64,000 nucleotides of DNA from Pseudogemmatithrix spongiicola (GTDB taxonomy: Bacteria; Gemmatimonadota; Gemmatimonadetes; Gemmatimonadales; Gemmatimonadaceae), in assembly GCF_030623445.1 (NCBI RefSeq), contig NZ_CP130613.1, forward strand, positions 1,364,001 to 1,428,000, given 5' to 3'. Below the pieces are notes generated by a model. That model was not told where the DNA came from. It searched no databases and saw only the letters and a program-made list of their open reading frames with translations. The position numbers were made by a program, and so were the translations under genes. Of the stretch, positions 1 through 8,062 are shown piece after piece; position 1 is the stretch's first letter, and every line of letters begins with the position of its first letter.

Positions 1-1505
1 GTGCTGTCGGTGCGCTCGGTGAGGTTCATCGCCGGATACACCATGATGGCGCGCGTCAGGCCCGTCTCGGTGTCGAGTTCGTTGATGAGGCCCTGGTAGC
101 AGCCGCCGTAGGCGTAGCGCCCGCTCTTGCCCACGCCGATGTTGGCGCTCTCGCAGCCAGCGCTCTCTTCCCAATCCCGCAGGCCGATGCTGCCGCCGTC
201 CGTGCGGCTGGCGATGGACACCGAGGAGTTGTCCTGCTGGCCCGAGTAGAGGCGATACGGGAACTGCTGGTCCACCGAGACGTGATAGAACTGCGCCGTC
301 GGTTGGTTCTCCTGCGAGCTCCAGCTCTTGCCGCCGTCGAGCGAGATGCTGGCGCCGCCGTCGTTGCCGTTGATCATGCGCGACGGGTCGCTGGGGTCGA
401 TCCACAGCGCGTGGTTGTCGCCGTGCGTGGCCGGCACCACGGCGAAGGTCGCGCCGCCGTCGATCGAGCGCAGTACCGGCGCGTTCAGCACCCAGACCAC
501 GTTCTCGTTCTTTGGGTCGGCGATCGTCTTCATGTAGTACCACGAGCGCGTCTGGATCAGGCGGTCGCCCGAGAGCCGGCGCCAGTTGCGGCCCGCGTCG
601 TCCGAGCGATACAGCCCGCCGTTCTCCGCTTCGACGATCGCGAACACGCGGTCCGGATTCGCCGGCGAGACACTCACGCCGATCTTGCCCATGAGGGCGG
701 GCAGGCCGTTCGTGAGGCGCGTCCAGGTGTCGCCGCCGTCGGTGGACTTCCAGATGCCGGAGCCGGCGCCGCCCGAGCGCACATACCACGGTTGGCGCTG
801 GTGATCCCAGAACGCCGCATAGAGGATGCGCGGGTTGCTCGGGTCCATCGAGAGGTCGCTGGCGCCGCTGGTCGGGTTCTGCCCGCGCAGCACCAGTTGC
901 CAGGTCGCGCCGCCGTCACGCGAGCGGTAGATGCCGCGGTCCGTCGAGCCTTGCCAGCGGTCACCCTGCGCCGCGACGTACACCACGTTCGGATCCTGCG
1001 GATGCACGCGCACGGCGGAGATCTGCCGCGTCGCCTCAAGGCCGATGTGCGTCCACGTTCGGCCGAAGTCCGTGCTCTTGTAGACGCCGTCACCGTAGGT
1101 CGAGGACTGCCCGCGGATCGCGTGCTCGCCGGAGCCCACGTAGATCACGTTATGGTCCGAGGCGGCGACGGCGATGGCGCCGATCGTGCCGGTGCGGAAG
1201 AAACCGTCGGAGATGTTGCGCCAGTTGATGCCGGCGTCGTCCGTGCGCCAGAGCCCGCCGCCCGTGTAGCCTGCGAAGTACGTCAGCGGCATGCCCGGGA
1301 CGCCGCTCACGGCCACCGACCGGCCGCCGCGCGAGGGGCCGATGTTGCGCCACGCCATCGCCGCATAGTCGGCGAGCGAGGAGTCCGCCGCAGGAGCCGC
1401 GGGAGCGGTGGTCGCCGCGCGACCGCGGCCTTGGGCGTCTACAGATGCCGACGAGAGGGCAACGACGAGGAGGGCCGCGAGGCCCGAGACAGGCAACGTG
1501 CGCAT
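1..1505 (-). CDS. Secreted BNR/sortilin-like beta-propeller protein, 3' end beyond window
   Basis: About 501 codons are open from an ATG at 1505 down to base 1, with no stop, so the C-terminus lies outside the window. The N-terminus is a signal peptide (MRTLPVSGLAALLVVALSS, cleavage near VDAQG). After it come repeated Asp-box-like units such as KSTDFGRTW, RSRDGGATW, KSTDGGDTW, RSDDAGRNW and RSIDGGATF, each about 45-60 residues apart. This is the pattern of BNR/Vps10 (sortilin-type) beta-propellers, often annotated as glycosyl hydrolase or exo-sialidase-like. Export to the periplasm or cell surface is likely. No catalytic residue set can be assigned, so an enzymatic role is not claimed. The upstream DUF4097 gene has the same orientation 73 nt away. 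Confidence 0.8.
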   Translation of the reverse strand, partial: MRTLPVSGLAALLVVALSSASVDAQGRGRAATTAPAAPAADSSLADYAAMAWRNIGPSRGGRSVAVSGVPGMPLTYFAGYTGGGLWRTDDAGINWRNISDGFFRTGTIGAIAVAASDHNVIYVGSGEHAIRGQSSTYGDGVYKSTDFGRTWTHIGLEATRQISAVRVHPQDPNVVYVAAQGDRWQGSTDRGIYRSRDGGATWQLVLRGQNPTSGASDLSMDPSNPRILYAAFWDHQRQPWYVRSGGAGSGIWKSTDGGDTWTRLTNGLPALMGKIGVSVSPANPDRVFAIVEAENGGLYRSDDAGRNWRRLSGDRLIQTRSWYYMKTIADPKNENVVWVLNAPVLRSIDGGATFAVVPATHGDNHALWIDPSDPSRMINGNDGGASISLDGGKSWSSQENQPTAQFYHVSVDQQFPYRLYSGQQDNSSVSIASRTDGGSIGLRDWEESAGCESANIGVGKSGRYAYGGCYQGLINELDTETGLTRAIMVYPAMNLTERTDS

Positions 1506-1578
1506 GCAAGGTGGGGGCGAATGGTGTGCCTTGAGATTCGCCCCGCACCCGCCGAACCGCAATCGCCGAACGGAATCC

Positions 1579-2625
1579 TTAGTCGCGCCGCAACCGCACG
1601 CCGCCCGAGCCCGTCGAGACGCGGATCGTGCCGTCCGCGCCCGTCCCGATGCGGCCGCGCAGTTCGTTGCGGCGCACCTGGTCCATCGTGACCGGGAAAT
1701 CCGTCGAGATGCCGCCCGAACCCGTGCGGATATCCAGCTCCACGTTCGGCTCGCGGGGCAGGCCCAGCGTCACGCCGCCGGAGCCTGTGCGGGCCGTGAG
1801 GTCGCGCGGCGCCGCGGTGAAGCGCAGTTCCACGGAGCCCGAACCCGTCGAGGCGCGCACGTCGCGGCTCGTCAGCGATTCCAACCGGATGCTGCCCGAG
1901 CCCGTGCTCAGGTCGAGTCGGTCCCCGCGCACATCGCGGCCTTCAATCGACCCCGACCCCGTGCTCGCCCGCAGCTCGGCGCTGCGCACGCCGCGCAGCT
2001 CCACTGAGCCGGAGCCGGTTGACGCCTGGACGCGCTCACCCTCCACATCCTCCAGCTCCACGCGGCCCGAGCCCGTGCGCGCCGCGAGGCGGCCCTTGCT
2101 GCCGCGTGCGCGAATCGGCGAGGCCATCGTCCGCAGCTCGAGCTCACCGTTCACGTTGCCGACTTCGATCGCGCCGACGCCCAGCGTGATGGCGATGCGC
2201 TGGCCCTGGGGGACGCTGATGCGCAGGTCGGCATGGGCTTCCGTGCCACTGCCGCGGCTGCTGATCCGCACGCGCCGGCCGCTGCGGTCATCGTCCCAGC
2301 CGCCGCTGAACGTACCGTCGTCGCTGACCTGCAACGTGGTGTTGTAGCTGTGCGAGTCCTCGCGACCCGTGTACACGATGTCGCGCGAGGGATACTTCAC
2401 CACCAATCGCCCGTTGGCGGCCTCGACCGTCAGGCGGGCGCCGTCACTGCCGCCACGCGTGAGTTCGACCACCACGTCGCGCCCCGTGCCCGCCACCACT
2501 TCGGCGCGGCCGGCGAGGTTCCAGATGGCGACGCGCTCGCCGCTGAGCACATGCCGCTCGGGCGACTGGGCACTCGCGACGGTGGCGAGCAAGAGCAGGG
2601 GAACGATGGCGTGGAGTCGGGGCAT
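1579..2625 (-). CDS. Secreted DUF4097 family beta-strand repeat protein
   Basis: This encodes 348 residues from the ATG at 2625; longer readings upstream run into the divergent promoter region and lack a signal peptide. The N-terminus (MPRLHAIVPLLLLATVASAQ) is a cleavable signal peptide. The C-terminal two thirds is a regular array of about 20-residue units containing STGSG or RTGSG followed by a hydrophobic strand, as in DUF4097, a predicted right-handed beta-helix. The first third has a head domain with the sequence SGERVAIWNLAGRAEVV. The family is cell-envelope associated with no settled biochemical role. It lies 73 nt upstream of the BNR-repeat gene and may be cotranscribed with it. Confidence 0.8.
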   Translation of the reverse strand: MPRLHAIVPLLLLATVASAQSPERHVLSGERVAIWNLAGRAEVVAGTGRDVVVELTRGGSDGARLTVEAANGRLVVKYPSRDIVYTGREDSHSYNTTLQVSDDGTFSGGWDDDRSGRRVRISSRGSGTEAHADLRISVPQGQRIAITLGVGAIEVGNVNGELELRTMASPIRARGSKGRLAARTGSGRVELEDVEGERVQASTGSGSVELRGVRSAELRASTGSGSIEGRDVRGDRLDLSTGSGSIRLESLTSRDVRASTGSGSVELRFTAAPRDLTARTGSGGVTLGLPREPNVELDIRTGSGGISTDFPVTMDQVRRNELRGRIGTGADGTIRVSTGSGGVRLRRD

Positions 2626-2657
2626 CGGGGTCTCGCCGGAATGAGCGGAATGGGGGC

Positions 2658-2663
2658 AATCTA
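2658..2663 (-). promoter_or_regulatory. Candidate -10 hexamer for the DUF4097 gene
   Basis: Read on the minus strand, TAGATT lies 32 nt upstream of the DUF4097 start, in the 132-nt divergent gap. No good TTGACA box is seen at 17 nt. The call rests on the -10 match and its position only. Confidence 0.25.
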
Positions 2664-2744
2664 CGGTCAGGAACTCAGACAGGCGCTCGGCCCGTTCGGT
2701 TTGAAGCGATGTCCGCCGGCGCCGTGCCGCGGGGCGCTCCCTCC

Positions 2745-2750
2745 TAGATT
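2745..2750 (+). promoter_or_regulatory. Candidate -10 (TAGATT) giving a leaderless glycosyltransferase mRNA
   Basis: TAGATT ends 7 nt before the ATG at 2758, so transcription would start at or next to the start codon. There is no Shine-Dalgarno sequence before this ATG (GCTCCCC). The same spacing recurs at other starts in this window. Confidence 0.4.
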
Positions 2751-2757
2751 GCTCCCC

Positions 2758-3918
2758 ATGCTCGCCGCGTTGGCTCTCCTGCAGGCTACGCTCGCCCTGA
2801 CCCTGCTGCGCCGCTTGAGCGGCGGGCGCTCGCGGCGGCCGCCCGAGGAGCCGATGCCGCAACCCGGGGGGCCTGGCGGAGGGCAGGGCCTGACGATTGT
2901 CGTCGCGGCCCTCAACGAAGCGCACCGCATCGGCCCCTGCCTGCGCGGGCTGCGCGCCCAAGGCGCCCCCGTGCGGGAGATCTTGATCGTCGACTCAGGC
3001 TCCACGGATGGCACGCGCGAGCTGGTGCAGGCCGCGGCCGCCGAGGATCCGCGCATCAGGTTGCTGACCGACCCGCCGTTACCCTCGGGCTGGATCGGCA
3101 AGGCCTGGGCGCTGCAACACGGCACGGAGCAGGCCTCAGAGCCCTGGGTGCTCGGCATGGACGCCGACACCGAAGCCGAGCCCGGCTGCGCGGCCGCCGT
3201 GCTCGCCGCGGCGCAGCGCGAAGGGTTCGACGTCGTGAGCTTCGCGCCGCGCTTCGATGGCCAGACGGCCGCCGAGCGCTGGCTGCAGCCGGCGTTGCTC
3301 GTGACGTTGGTGTACCGCAGTGGCGCCGTGGGCGACCCGCGCGTGAAGCCCGAGCGTGTGATTGCGAACGGGCAGTGCTTTCTCGCGAAGCGCGAGACCA
3401 TCCTGGCACAGGGCGGCTACGCGCCGGTGAAGGACTCCTTCGCCGAGGATGTGAGTCTCGTGCGGCACCTGGCGAAGCGCGGCGTGCCGGTGGGCTTCCT
3501 CGATGGGTCGCGGCTCTATCGCGTGCGCTCGTACGCCAGTGTGGCGCAGATGTGGCGCGAGTGGGGGCGCTCGCTGGATCTCAAGGACGCGACATCCAAG
3601 CTGCAACAGGCCCTCGACACGCTGTTCGTGGTGCTCGCGCAGGGGCTGTGGCTGCCGGCGGCCGTCGCGCTGTGGTGGGCGTGGCCCTCGCTCGAGCCGT
3701 CGCTGTGGCGCGCGCTGCTCGCCGTGAGCACGGGCGTACTCGTGGGCGTGCGCTGGCTGTTGATGCTCGGCATCGCGCCGAGCTACGCGCGACGGGGCAT
3801 CACGTGGTGGCTGTCGCCGCTCGCGGATCCGTTGGCCGCGCTGCGGCTTGTGATCAGCACGCTGCGCAGGCCCAAGCGCTGGCGCACGCGCAGCTACAGC
3901 TCCGCGCCGGCGACCTGA
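2758..3918 (+). CDS. Membrane-anchored family 2 glycosyltransferase
   Basis: The product is a 386-residue GT-A fold transferase. Residues 1-18 form a membrane segment. The nucleotide-sugar domain starts at 46 (TIVVAALNEAHRIGP), with the metal and donor-binding D79 in VDSGSTDGT and DAD at 135-137 (GMDADTE). An acceptor-side acidic motif (DSFAEDVSL) and a W-rich MWREWGRSL region follow. The C-terminus has two or three membrane helices. The architecture resembles CrtQ/CruC-type carotenoid or hopanoid-associated glycosyltransferases, but the acceptor cannot be read from the sequence. The start is the ATG at 2758, the first giving the membrane segment; the longer in-frame reading upstream is the antisense of the DUF4097 gene. 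It is convergent with pntB. Confidence 0.8.
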   Translation: MLAALALLQATLALTLLRRLSGGRSRRPPEEPMPQPGGPGGGQGLTIVVAALNEAHRIGPCLRGLRAQGAPVREILIVDSGSTDGTRELVQAAAAEDPRIRLLTDPPLPSGWIGKAWALQHGTEQASEPWVLGMDADTEAEPGCAAAVLAAAQREGFDVVSFAPRFDGQTAAERWLQPALLVTLVYRSGAVGDPRVKPERVIANGQCFLAKRETILAQGGYAPVKDSFAEDVSLVRHLAKRGVPVGFLDGSRLYRVRSYASVAQMWREWGRSLDLKDATSKLQQALDTLFVVLAQGLWLPAAVALWWAWPSLEPSLWRALLAVSTGVLVGVRWLLMLGIAPSYARRGITWWLSPLADPLAALRLVISTLRRPKRWRTRSYSSAPAT

Positions 3919-3926
3919 ACCACTGT

Positions 3927-4048
3927 TCACCACGAAGGCACGAAGGGCTCCGCGATAGACTTTCGGGCCCGCGACTCCGAGAAGCACTGCATTCTTGGCG
4001 TTGCGGGCCCGATCGATTGTCGCGGCTCCCTTCGTGCCTTCGTGGTGA
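3927..4048. repeat. Palindromic dispersed repeat element, copy 1
   Basis: The outer arms are perfect 21-bp inverted copies (3927-3947 and 4028-4048) whose core reads CACCACGAAGGCACGAAG. An inner perfect 10-bp inverted pair (TCGGGCCCGC at 3963-3972 with 4003-4012) sits inside. The whole 122-nt unit fills the gap between the convergent glycosyltransferase and pntB genes, where it could act as a bidirectional terminator. A second copy with the same outer arm lies at 61304-61465. Confidence 0.85.
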
Positions 4049-4054
4049 CCGCCG

Positions 4055-5449
4055 TTAGACCTGCTTCACTTCGGCAACCAGCTTAACCAGCGTATCCTTG
4101 GCATTGCCGAACAGCATCTGCGTCTTCTCGCCATAGAACAGCTCATTCTCGATGCCGGCGAAGCCCGCGCTCATGCCGCGCTTCATGACGATGCAGCGCT
4201 TGGCGTAGTCGGCATTGAGGATCGGCATGCCATAGATGGGCGAGGAGGTATCGGTACGCGCCGCCGGGTTCACGACGTCGTTCGCGCCGATCACCAGGCA
4301 CACGTCCGTGCGCTCGAACTCGCCGTTGATCTCGTCCATGTCCACGAGCTTGTCGTAAGGCACGTTCGATTCCGCGAGCAGCACGTTCATGTGGCCCGGC
4401 ATGCGCCCGGCCACCGGGTGGATGGCGAACTTCACCGTGCCGCCGCGCTTCTCGATCAGTTCCATGAGCTCGCGCACCTGGTGCTGCGCCTGCGCCACCG
4501 CGAGGCCGTAGCCCGGGACGACGATGACGCTCTGCGCATAGGCCAGCTGCAGCGCGGCTTCTTCGATGTTCGTTTCCTTCACCGTCAGGCCGGCCGCGCT
4601 CTTGCCGCTCGCCGCCGTCGTCGCGCCGAAGGCGCCGAAGAGCACGTTCGTGAGCGAGCGGTTCATCGCCTTGCACATGATCTGCGAGAGGATGATGCCC
4701 GAGCTGCCGACCAGCGCGCCGGAGATCACCAGCACTTCGCTCTTGATGACGAAGCCCGTCATCGCCGCGGCGATGCCGGAATACGAGTTGAGCAGCGAGA
4801 TCACCACCGGCATGTCCGCGCCGCCAATCGGGATCACCAGCAGCACGCCAATGAGGAGCGCGAGCGCGACGAGCGTATAGAACGCCCACATCGGCACCGT
4901 CGCCGGGCTCGCCACGAGCCACGTGATGAAGCCGAGGATCACGGCGAAGAGCAGGCTGTTCACCACCTTCTGCCCGCCGAACACGATCGGCTTGCCCGAC
5001 ATCACTTCCTGCAGCTTCGCCCACGCAATCGCCGAGCCCGTGAGCGTCACCGCGCCGATGAGCACGCCGAGGTGCGTCGAGATCGCCACGTCGAAGGTCG
5101 AGGTCGCCCCCACCTGCACGCCGTGCAGGTACTCGGCGCTCGCCACGAGCAACGATGCGCCGCCGCCGAGGCCGTTGAGCAGCGCGACCATCTGCGGCAT
5201 CGACGTCATCGCGACCGTGCGGGCCATCCAGAGGCCAAGTGCGCCGCCCACGAGCAGGCCGGCGGCGATCGTGCCGTATTCGATCGTCTTGGTCGAGAGC
5301 AGCGTGACGATGACGGCAATGAGCATGCCCAGCGATGAGAGCTGGTTGCCCTTGCGGGCGGTCTCAGGGCTGCCGAGGCGCTTGAGGCCGATGATGAAGA
5401 GCACTGACGCCACGAGGTACAGCAGGCGTTCCACCGCGATGGAGATCAC
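4055..5449 (-). CDS. pntB: NAD(P) transhydrogenase subunit beta
   Basis: The 464-residue product matches the usual PntB length of about 460. The N-terminal 270 residues contain eight or nine membrane helices (the proton-channel domain dII). The C-terminal dIII domain binds NADP(H), with the motif VPGYGLAVAQAQ, the conserved stretch IGANDVVNPAA, and KRGMSAGFAGIENELF close to the end. With PntA it couples hydride transfer from NADH to NADP+ to inward proton flow, supplying NADPH. The GTG start at 5449 overlaps the stop of pntAB by 4 nt, so translation is coupled. Confidence 0.96.
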   Translation of the reverse strand: MISIAVERLLYLVASVLFIIGLKRLGSPETARKGNQLSSLGMLIAVIVTLLSTKTIEYGTIAAGLLVGGALGLWMARTVAMTSMPQMVALLNGLGGGASLLVASAEYLHGVQVGATSTFDVAISTHLGVLIGAVTLTGSAIAWAKLQEVMSGKPIVFGGQKVVNSLLFAVILGFITWLVASPATVPMWAFYTLVALALLIGVLLVIPIGGADMPVVISLLNSYSGIAAAMTGFVIKSEVLVISGALVGSSGIILSQIMCKAMNRSLTNVLFGAFGATTAASGKSAAGLTVKETNIEEAALQLAYAQSVIVVPGYGLAVAQAQHQVRELMELIEKRGGTVKFAIHPVAGRMPGHMNVLLAESNVPYDKLVDMDEINGEFERTDVCLVIGANDVVNPAARTDTSSPIYGMPILNADYAKRCIVMKRGMSAGFAGIENELFYGEKTQMLFGNAKDTLVKLVAEVKQV

Positions 5450-5742
5450 TTGCTCCCCTCCGTCGGCGACTTCTTGAACATCTCGAGCATGCGGTCGGTG
5501 ACGGCGTAGCCGCCGACCACGTTCATCATCGCGAACACGATCGCGAGGAAGCCCAGCACCTTGCCCATCGTGCCGTAGTCCGAGTGGCCGGCGATGGCCA
5601 TCGCGCCCACGACCGTGATGCCGGAGACGGCGTTGGCGCCGCTCATCAGTGGCGTGTGCAGCGTCGGCGGCACGCGCCCGATGAGCGACGCGCCGAGGTA
5701 GGTCGCCAGGATGAAGATGACGATGAAACCGATGAGATCCAT
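5446..5742 (-). CDS. pntAB: NAD(P) transhydrogenase, membrane part of subunit alpha
   Basis: This 98-residue protein has three hydrophobic helices (starting LIGFIVIFILATYLG) and is the separate C-terminal membrane domain of the alpha subunit in three-gene transhydrogenases. In enterobacteria it is fused to the catalytic domain. The ATG at 5742 shares one base with the TAA of pntAA, and the TGA overlaps the GTG of pntB. The order pntAA-pntAB-pntB is the usual one. Confidence 0.95.
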   Translation of the reverse strand: MDLIGFIVIFILATYLGASLIGRVPPTLHTPLMSGANAVSGITVVGAMAIAGHSDYGTMGKVLGFLAIVFAMMNVVGGYAVTDRMLEMFKKSPTEGSK

Positions 5743-6836
5743 TAGGCGGCCCTCCCCGTGACGATCATCGCGCCGGTGATTTCGTCCGTGCGGTCCACCT
5801 TGAGCGTGCCGTCCTTCTGGAGCATGTGCTGGATGAACGTGAGGATGTTGCGCGAGAGCATCTGCGAGGCGTGGAAGGGCATCGTCGCCGGCAGGTTCAC
5901 CGGTCCGATCACGTGCACGCCGTGCACGTCCACCGTCTCGCCCGCCTTGGTTGCCTCGCAGTTGCCGCCCGATTCCGCGGCGAGGTCCACGATCACCGCG
6001 CCCGGCGCCATCGTCTTCACCGTGTCGGTGGAGATGAGGCGCGGCGCCGCGCGACCAGGGATCTGCGCCGTCGTGATCACCATGTCCATGCCCTTCAGGT
6101 GATCGCGCAGCGCCTGCTGGATGGCGTCCTGCTGTTCCTTGGTCTGCTCTTTCGCATAGCCGCCCGCGGTCTCGCTGTCGGCCGCGATGAGATCCTGCGC
6201 CACGACCGTAGCGCCGAGCGAGCGGATCTGCTCGGCCGCCGCGGCGCGGATGTCGAAGCCGCTGACGACCGCACCCAAGCGGCGTGCCGTCGCGATCGCT
6301 TGCAGGCCGGCGACGCCCGCGCCGAGCACGCAGACCTTGGAGGGCGCGATCGTGCCGGCTGCGGTGGTGAGCATCGGCAGGAACTTCGGCGAGGCTGAGG
6401 CGCCGATGAGTACCGCCTTGTAGCCGGCCACGGTGGCCTGCGACGAGAGCACGTCCATCGACTGGGCGCGCGTGATGCGCGGGACCAGCTCGAGGGCGAA
6501 TGCCGTCACGCCTTGGGCGTCGAGGGCGGCGATGGATTCCGTACTGGTCGACGGCGCGAGCAGGGAAATGAGGTGCGCGCCTTTCGTCATCCGCGCGGCT
6601 TCGGCGGGAGAGGGCTTCTGCACCTTGCAGACGAGGTCTGCTGAGAGGGCCGCGGCGGCGTCGCCGAGCGTAGCGCCGGCGGCTTCGTAGGCGGAGTCAG
6701 GGAATCCTGCGGCGAGTCCCGCGCCGCGCTCGACCCGCACGCTGACGCCCGCCTTCACCAGGCGTGCGACGCTTTCGGGGATGAGTGCAACGCGATGTTC
6801 GCCCGCGGCGGATTCCTTCGGGATACCGAGGATCAC
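5742..6836 (-). CDS. pntAA: NAD(P) transhydrogenase, NAD-binding part of subunit alpha
   Basis: The 364-residue soluble dI domain binds NAD(H). The N-terminus (GIPKESAAGEHRVALIPESV) is the alanine dehydrogenase/PNT signature, and the Rossmann segment KVCVLGAGVAGLQAIATARRLGA lies near residues 166-189. A conserved acidic and glycine stretch (DLAAESGGNCE) is present near 286. The GTG start at 6836 gives the full N-terminal strand. It heads the operon and faces a 586-nt gap, so its promoter must lie in that gap on the minus strand. Confidence 0.95.
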   Translation of the reverse strand: MILGIPKESAAGEHRVALIPESVARLVKAGVSVRVERGAGLAAGFPDSAYEAAGATLGDAAAALSADLVCKVQKPSPAEAARMTKGAHLISLLAPSTSTESIAALDAQGVTAFALELVPRITRAQSMDVLSSQATVAGYKAVLIGASASPKFLPMLTTAAGTIAPSKVCVLGAGVAGLQAIATARRLGAVVSGFDIRAAAAEQIRSLGATVVAQDLIAADSETAGGYAKEQTKEQQDAIQQALRDHLKGMDMVITTAQIPGRAAPRLISTDTVKTMAPGAVIVDLAAESGGNCEATKAGETVDVHGVHVIGPVNLPATMPFHASQMLSRNILTFIQHMLQKDGTLKVDRTDEITGAMIVTGRAA

Positions 6837-7422
6837 GGAGAGGCTCTTGGTGGGATGGCCGTGCGGGACCTAGGAAATGGTCCAGAACGTTACCACGGGA
6901 GTGGAGTCAACGCACATCAGGGAATGTGGGTGCCCGTGTAGGGGGTAGCACCGCGCCCAAGATGCGAGAGGCGTTGCGGATTGCCGGGGCGTTCTGGGAG
7001 AGGCCGCGTAAAGCATTCGGAGTGAAGCTGTGCGCTTTGTCACGCTGTGATAGTGTATAAGCGTAAGTGATACAATGATTTGTGACGATACAGCGCGGTG
7101 TAGTGTCGTAAGTGTAAGCAGTGTCAGTATTTGCAACGGCTGTCAAGAAACGATGCGGCGAATGTGAGCTAAGTCATTGTGTGTAAGTGGATACACTGGC
7201 ATACTGGTTGCGACTCGGTGATATTGCGGCCTGAGTCAGGTGTCATGTGACTAGGACGTTTTGGTTTCGTCTTTAGGGTCGACGCAACTATTGAGGGGCT
7301 TGCTGGATCGAATTGGCAAGTTTGCCCGAATGGTTGCCGATACAAAGTGATAGAGCTGTTCGCGTTTGCGGCGTTGTCTTTTTTGGTTTCAGTCAGGTTC
7401 AACACTCACAGGGGAGTTAGAG
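6837..7422. other. Gene-free, AT-richer divergent region upstream of the pilus-like locus
   Basis: No credible gene is seen; short minus-strand open frames here have no family resemblance or ribosome site. From about 7030 the composition turns clearly AT-richer than the neighbours. Degenerate copies of GTAAGTG followed by ATAC or similar occur at 7063, 7108 and 7183. A small inverted repeat (GGCAA-GT-TTGCC, 7315-7326) lies 96 nt before the first pilin-like gene and could be an operator. A GGGGAG ribosome site sits at 7411-7416. Confidence 0.6.
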
Positions 7423-7998
7423 ATGTCTCGTTCGGTTCTTCGTTTGGTGGCCGGTGCCGTGCTCATTGCGGCGATTCCGGCCGTGTCGCAGGCGCAGGGT
7501 GGTAGCTGCTCGGTGAACACGACTTCCGCGCCGCCGTGGTCTTGCGGCACGCCCGTCATGATCACGCCGCAGTTCCAGGTGCCGACGCTCGCGCGCCTGA
7601 CGGTTACCGAGCCGTCGGATTTCCCGGACCCGCCGGCCGGCTGGGCTGCGTACCTCACGGGTACGCCTGCGGCGGCCTCGGTGGTGACGCAGGCGCCGTT
7701 CACGGTTCGCACGAATGCAACCCACGACGTCACGCTCAACTACGTGAGCTTCGGCGGCGGCTGGTCGAACTCGGATGTGCAGTGGGGAGTGATCGCGGCG
7801 CCGGGTGCCTGCCTCGTCGGTGATGCCACGACTCCACTCGCCGCCTCCAACGACATTGTCGCTGGCGGAACTGCGACGGCCGATACGGATCGGCTGCTCT
7901 GCCTTCGCCTGAACTATCCGATCGGTAACCTGGCGGACGCGCGCTTCGCCTCCGGTGTCAGGACGCTGACCTTGGAAGTCACCATCACCTCGCCGTGA
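7423..7998 (+). CDS. Secreted pilin-like protein 1
   Basis: The gene encodes 191 residues. The ATG at 7423 follows a good GGGGAG ribosome site and starts a clear signal peptide (MSRSVLRLVAGAVLIAAI, cleavage near SQAQG); an in-frame start further upstream would bury it. The mature part is rich in Thr, Val and small residues, has four cysteines that could form two disulfides, and is predicted all-beta. It ends in LTLEVTITSP, a terminal strand shared with two other products of this locus. It is the first gene of the block and 64 nt ahead of the chaperone-like gene, the position of a major structural subunit. No named family is recognised. Confidence 0.65.
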   Translation: MSRSVLRLVAGAVLIAAIPAVSQAQGGSCSVNTTSAPPWSCGTPVMITPQFQVPTLARLTVTEPSDFPDPPAGWAAYLTGTPAAASVVTQAPFTVRTNATHDVTLNYVSFGGGWSNSDVQWGVIAAPGACLVGDATTPLAASNDIVAGGTATADTDRLLCLRLNYPIGNLADARFASGVRTLTLEVTITSP

Positions 7999-8062
7999 TT
8001 GGCGACTCGACTCGCTGACTTCTCTGTTTTCCTCTGTGATCCCTCACGTGAGCGCGACCACC

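Noticed and set aside
1597-2150. Regularly spaced repeats resembling a CRISPR array
   Set aside because: The repeats are codons for TGSG motifs within an open DUF4097 gene; there are no constant-length unique spacers. No CRISPR array or cas gene is present in the window.
7313-7326. Possible sigma-54 promoter (TTGGCAAGTTTGC)
   Set aside because: The GG and GC elements are only 7 nt apart instead of 10, so it does not fit -24/-12 spacing. It is better described as a small inverted repeat.
7169-7405. A 78-codon minus-strand frame in the AT-rich gap
   Set aside because: No recognisable features or ribosome site; it overlaps likely regulatory sequence of the pilin-like gene.
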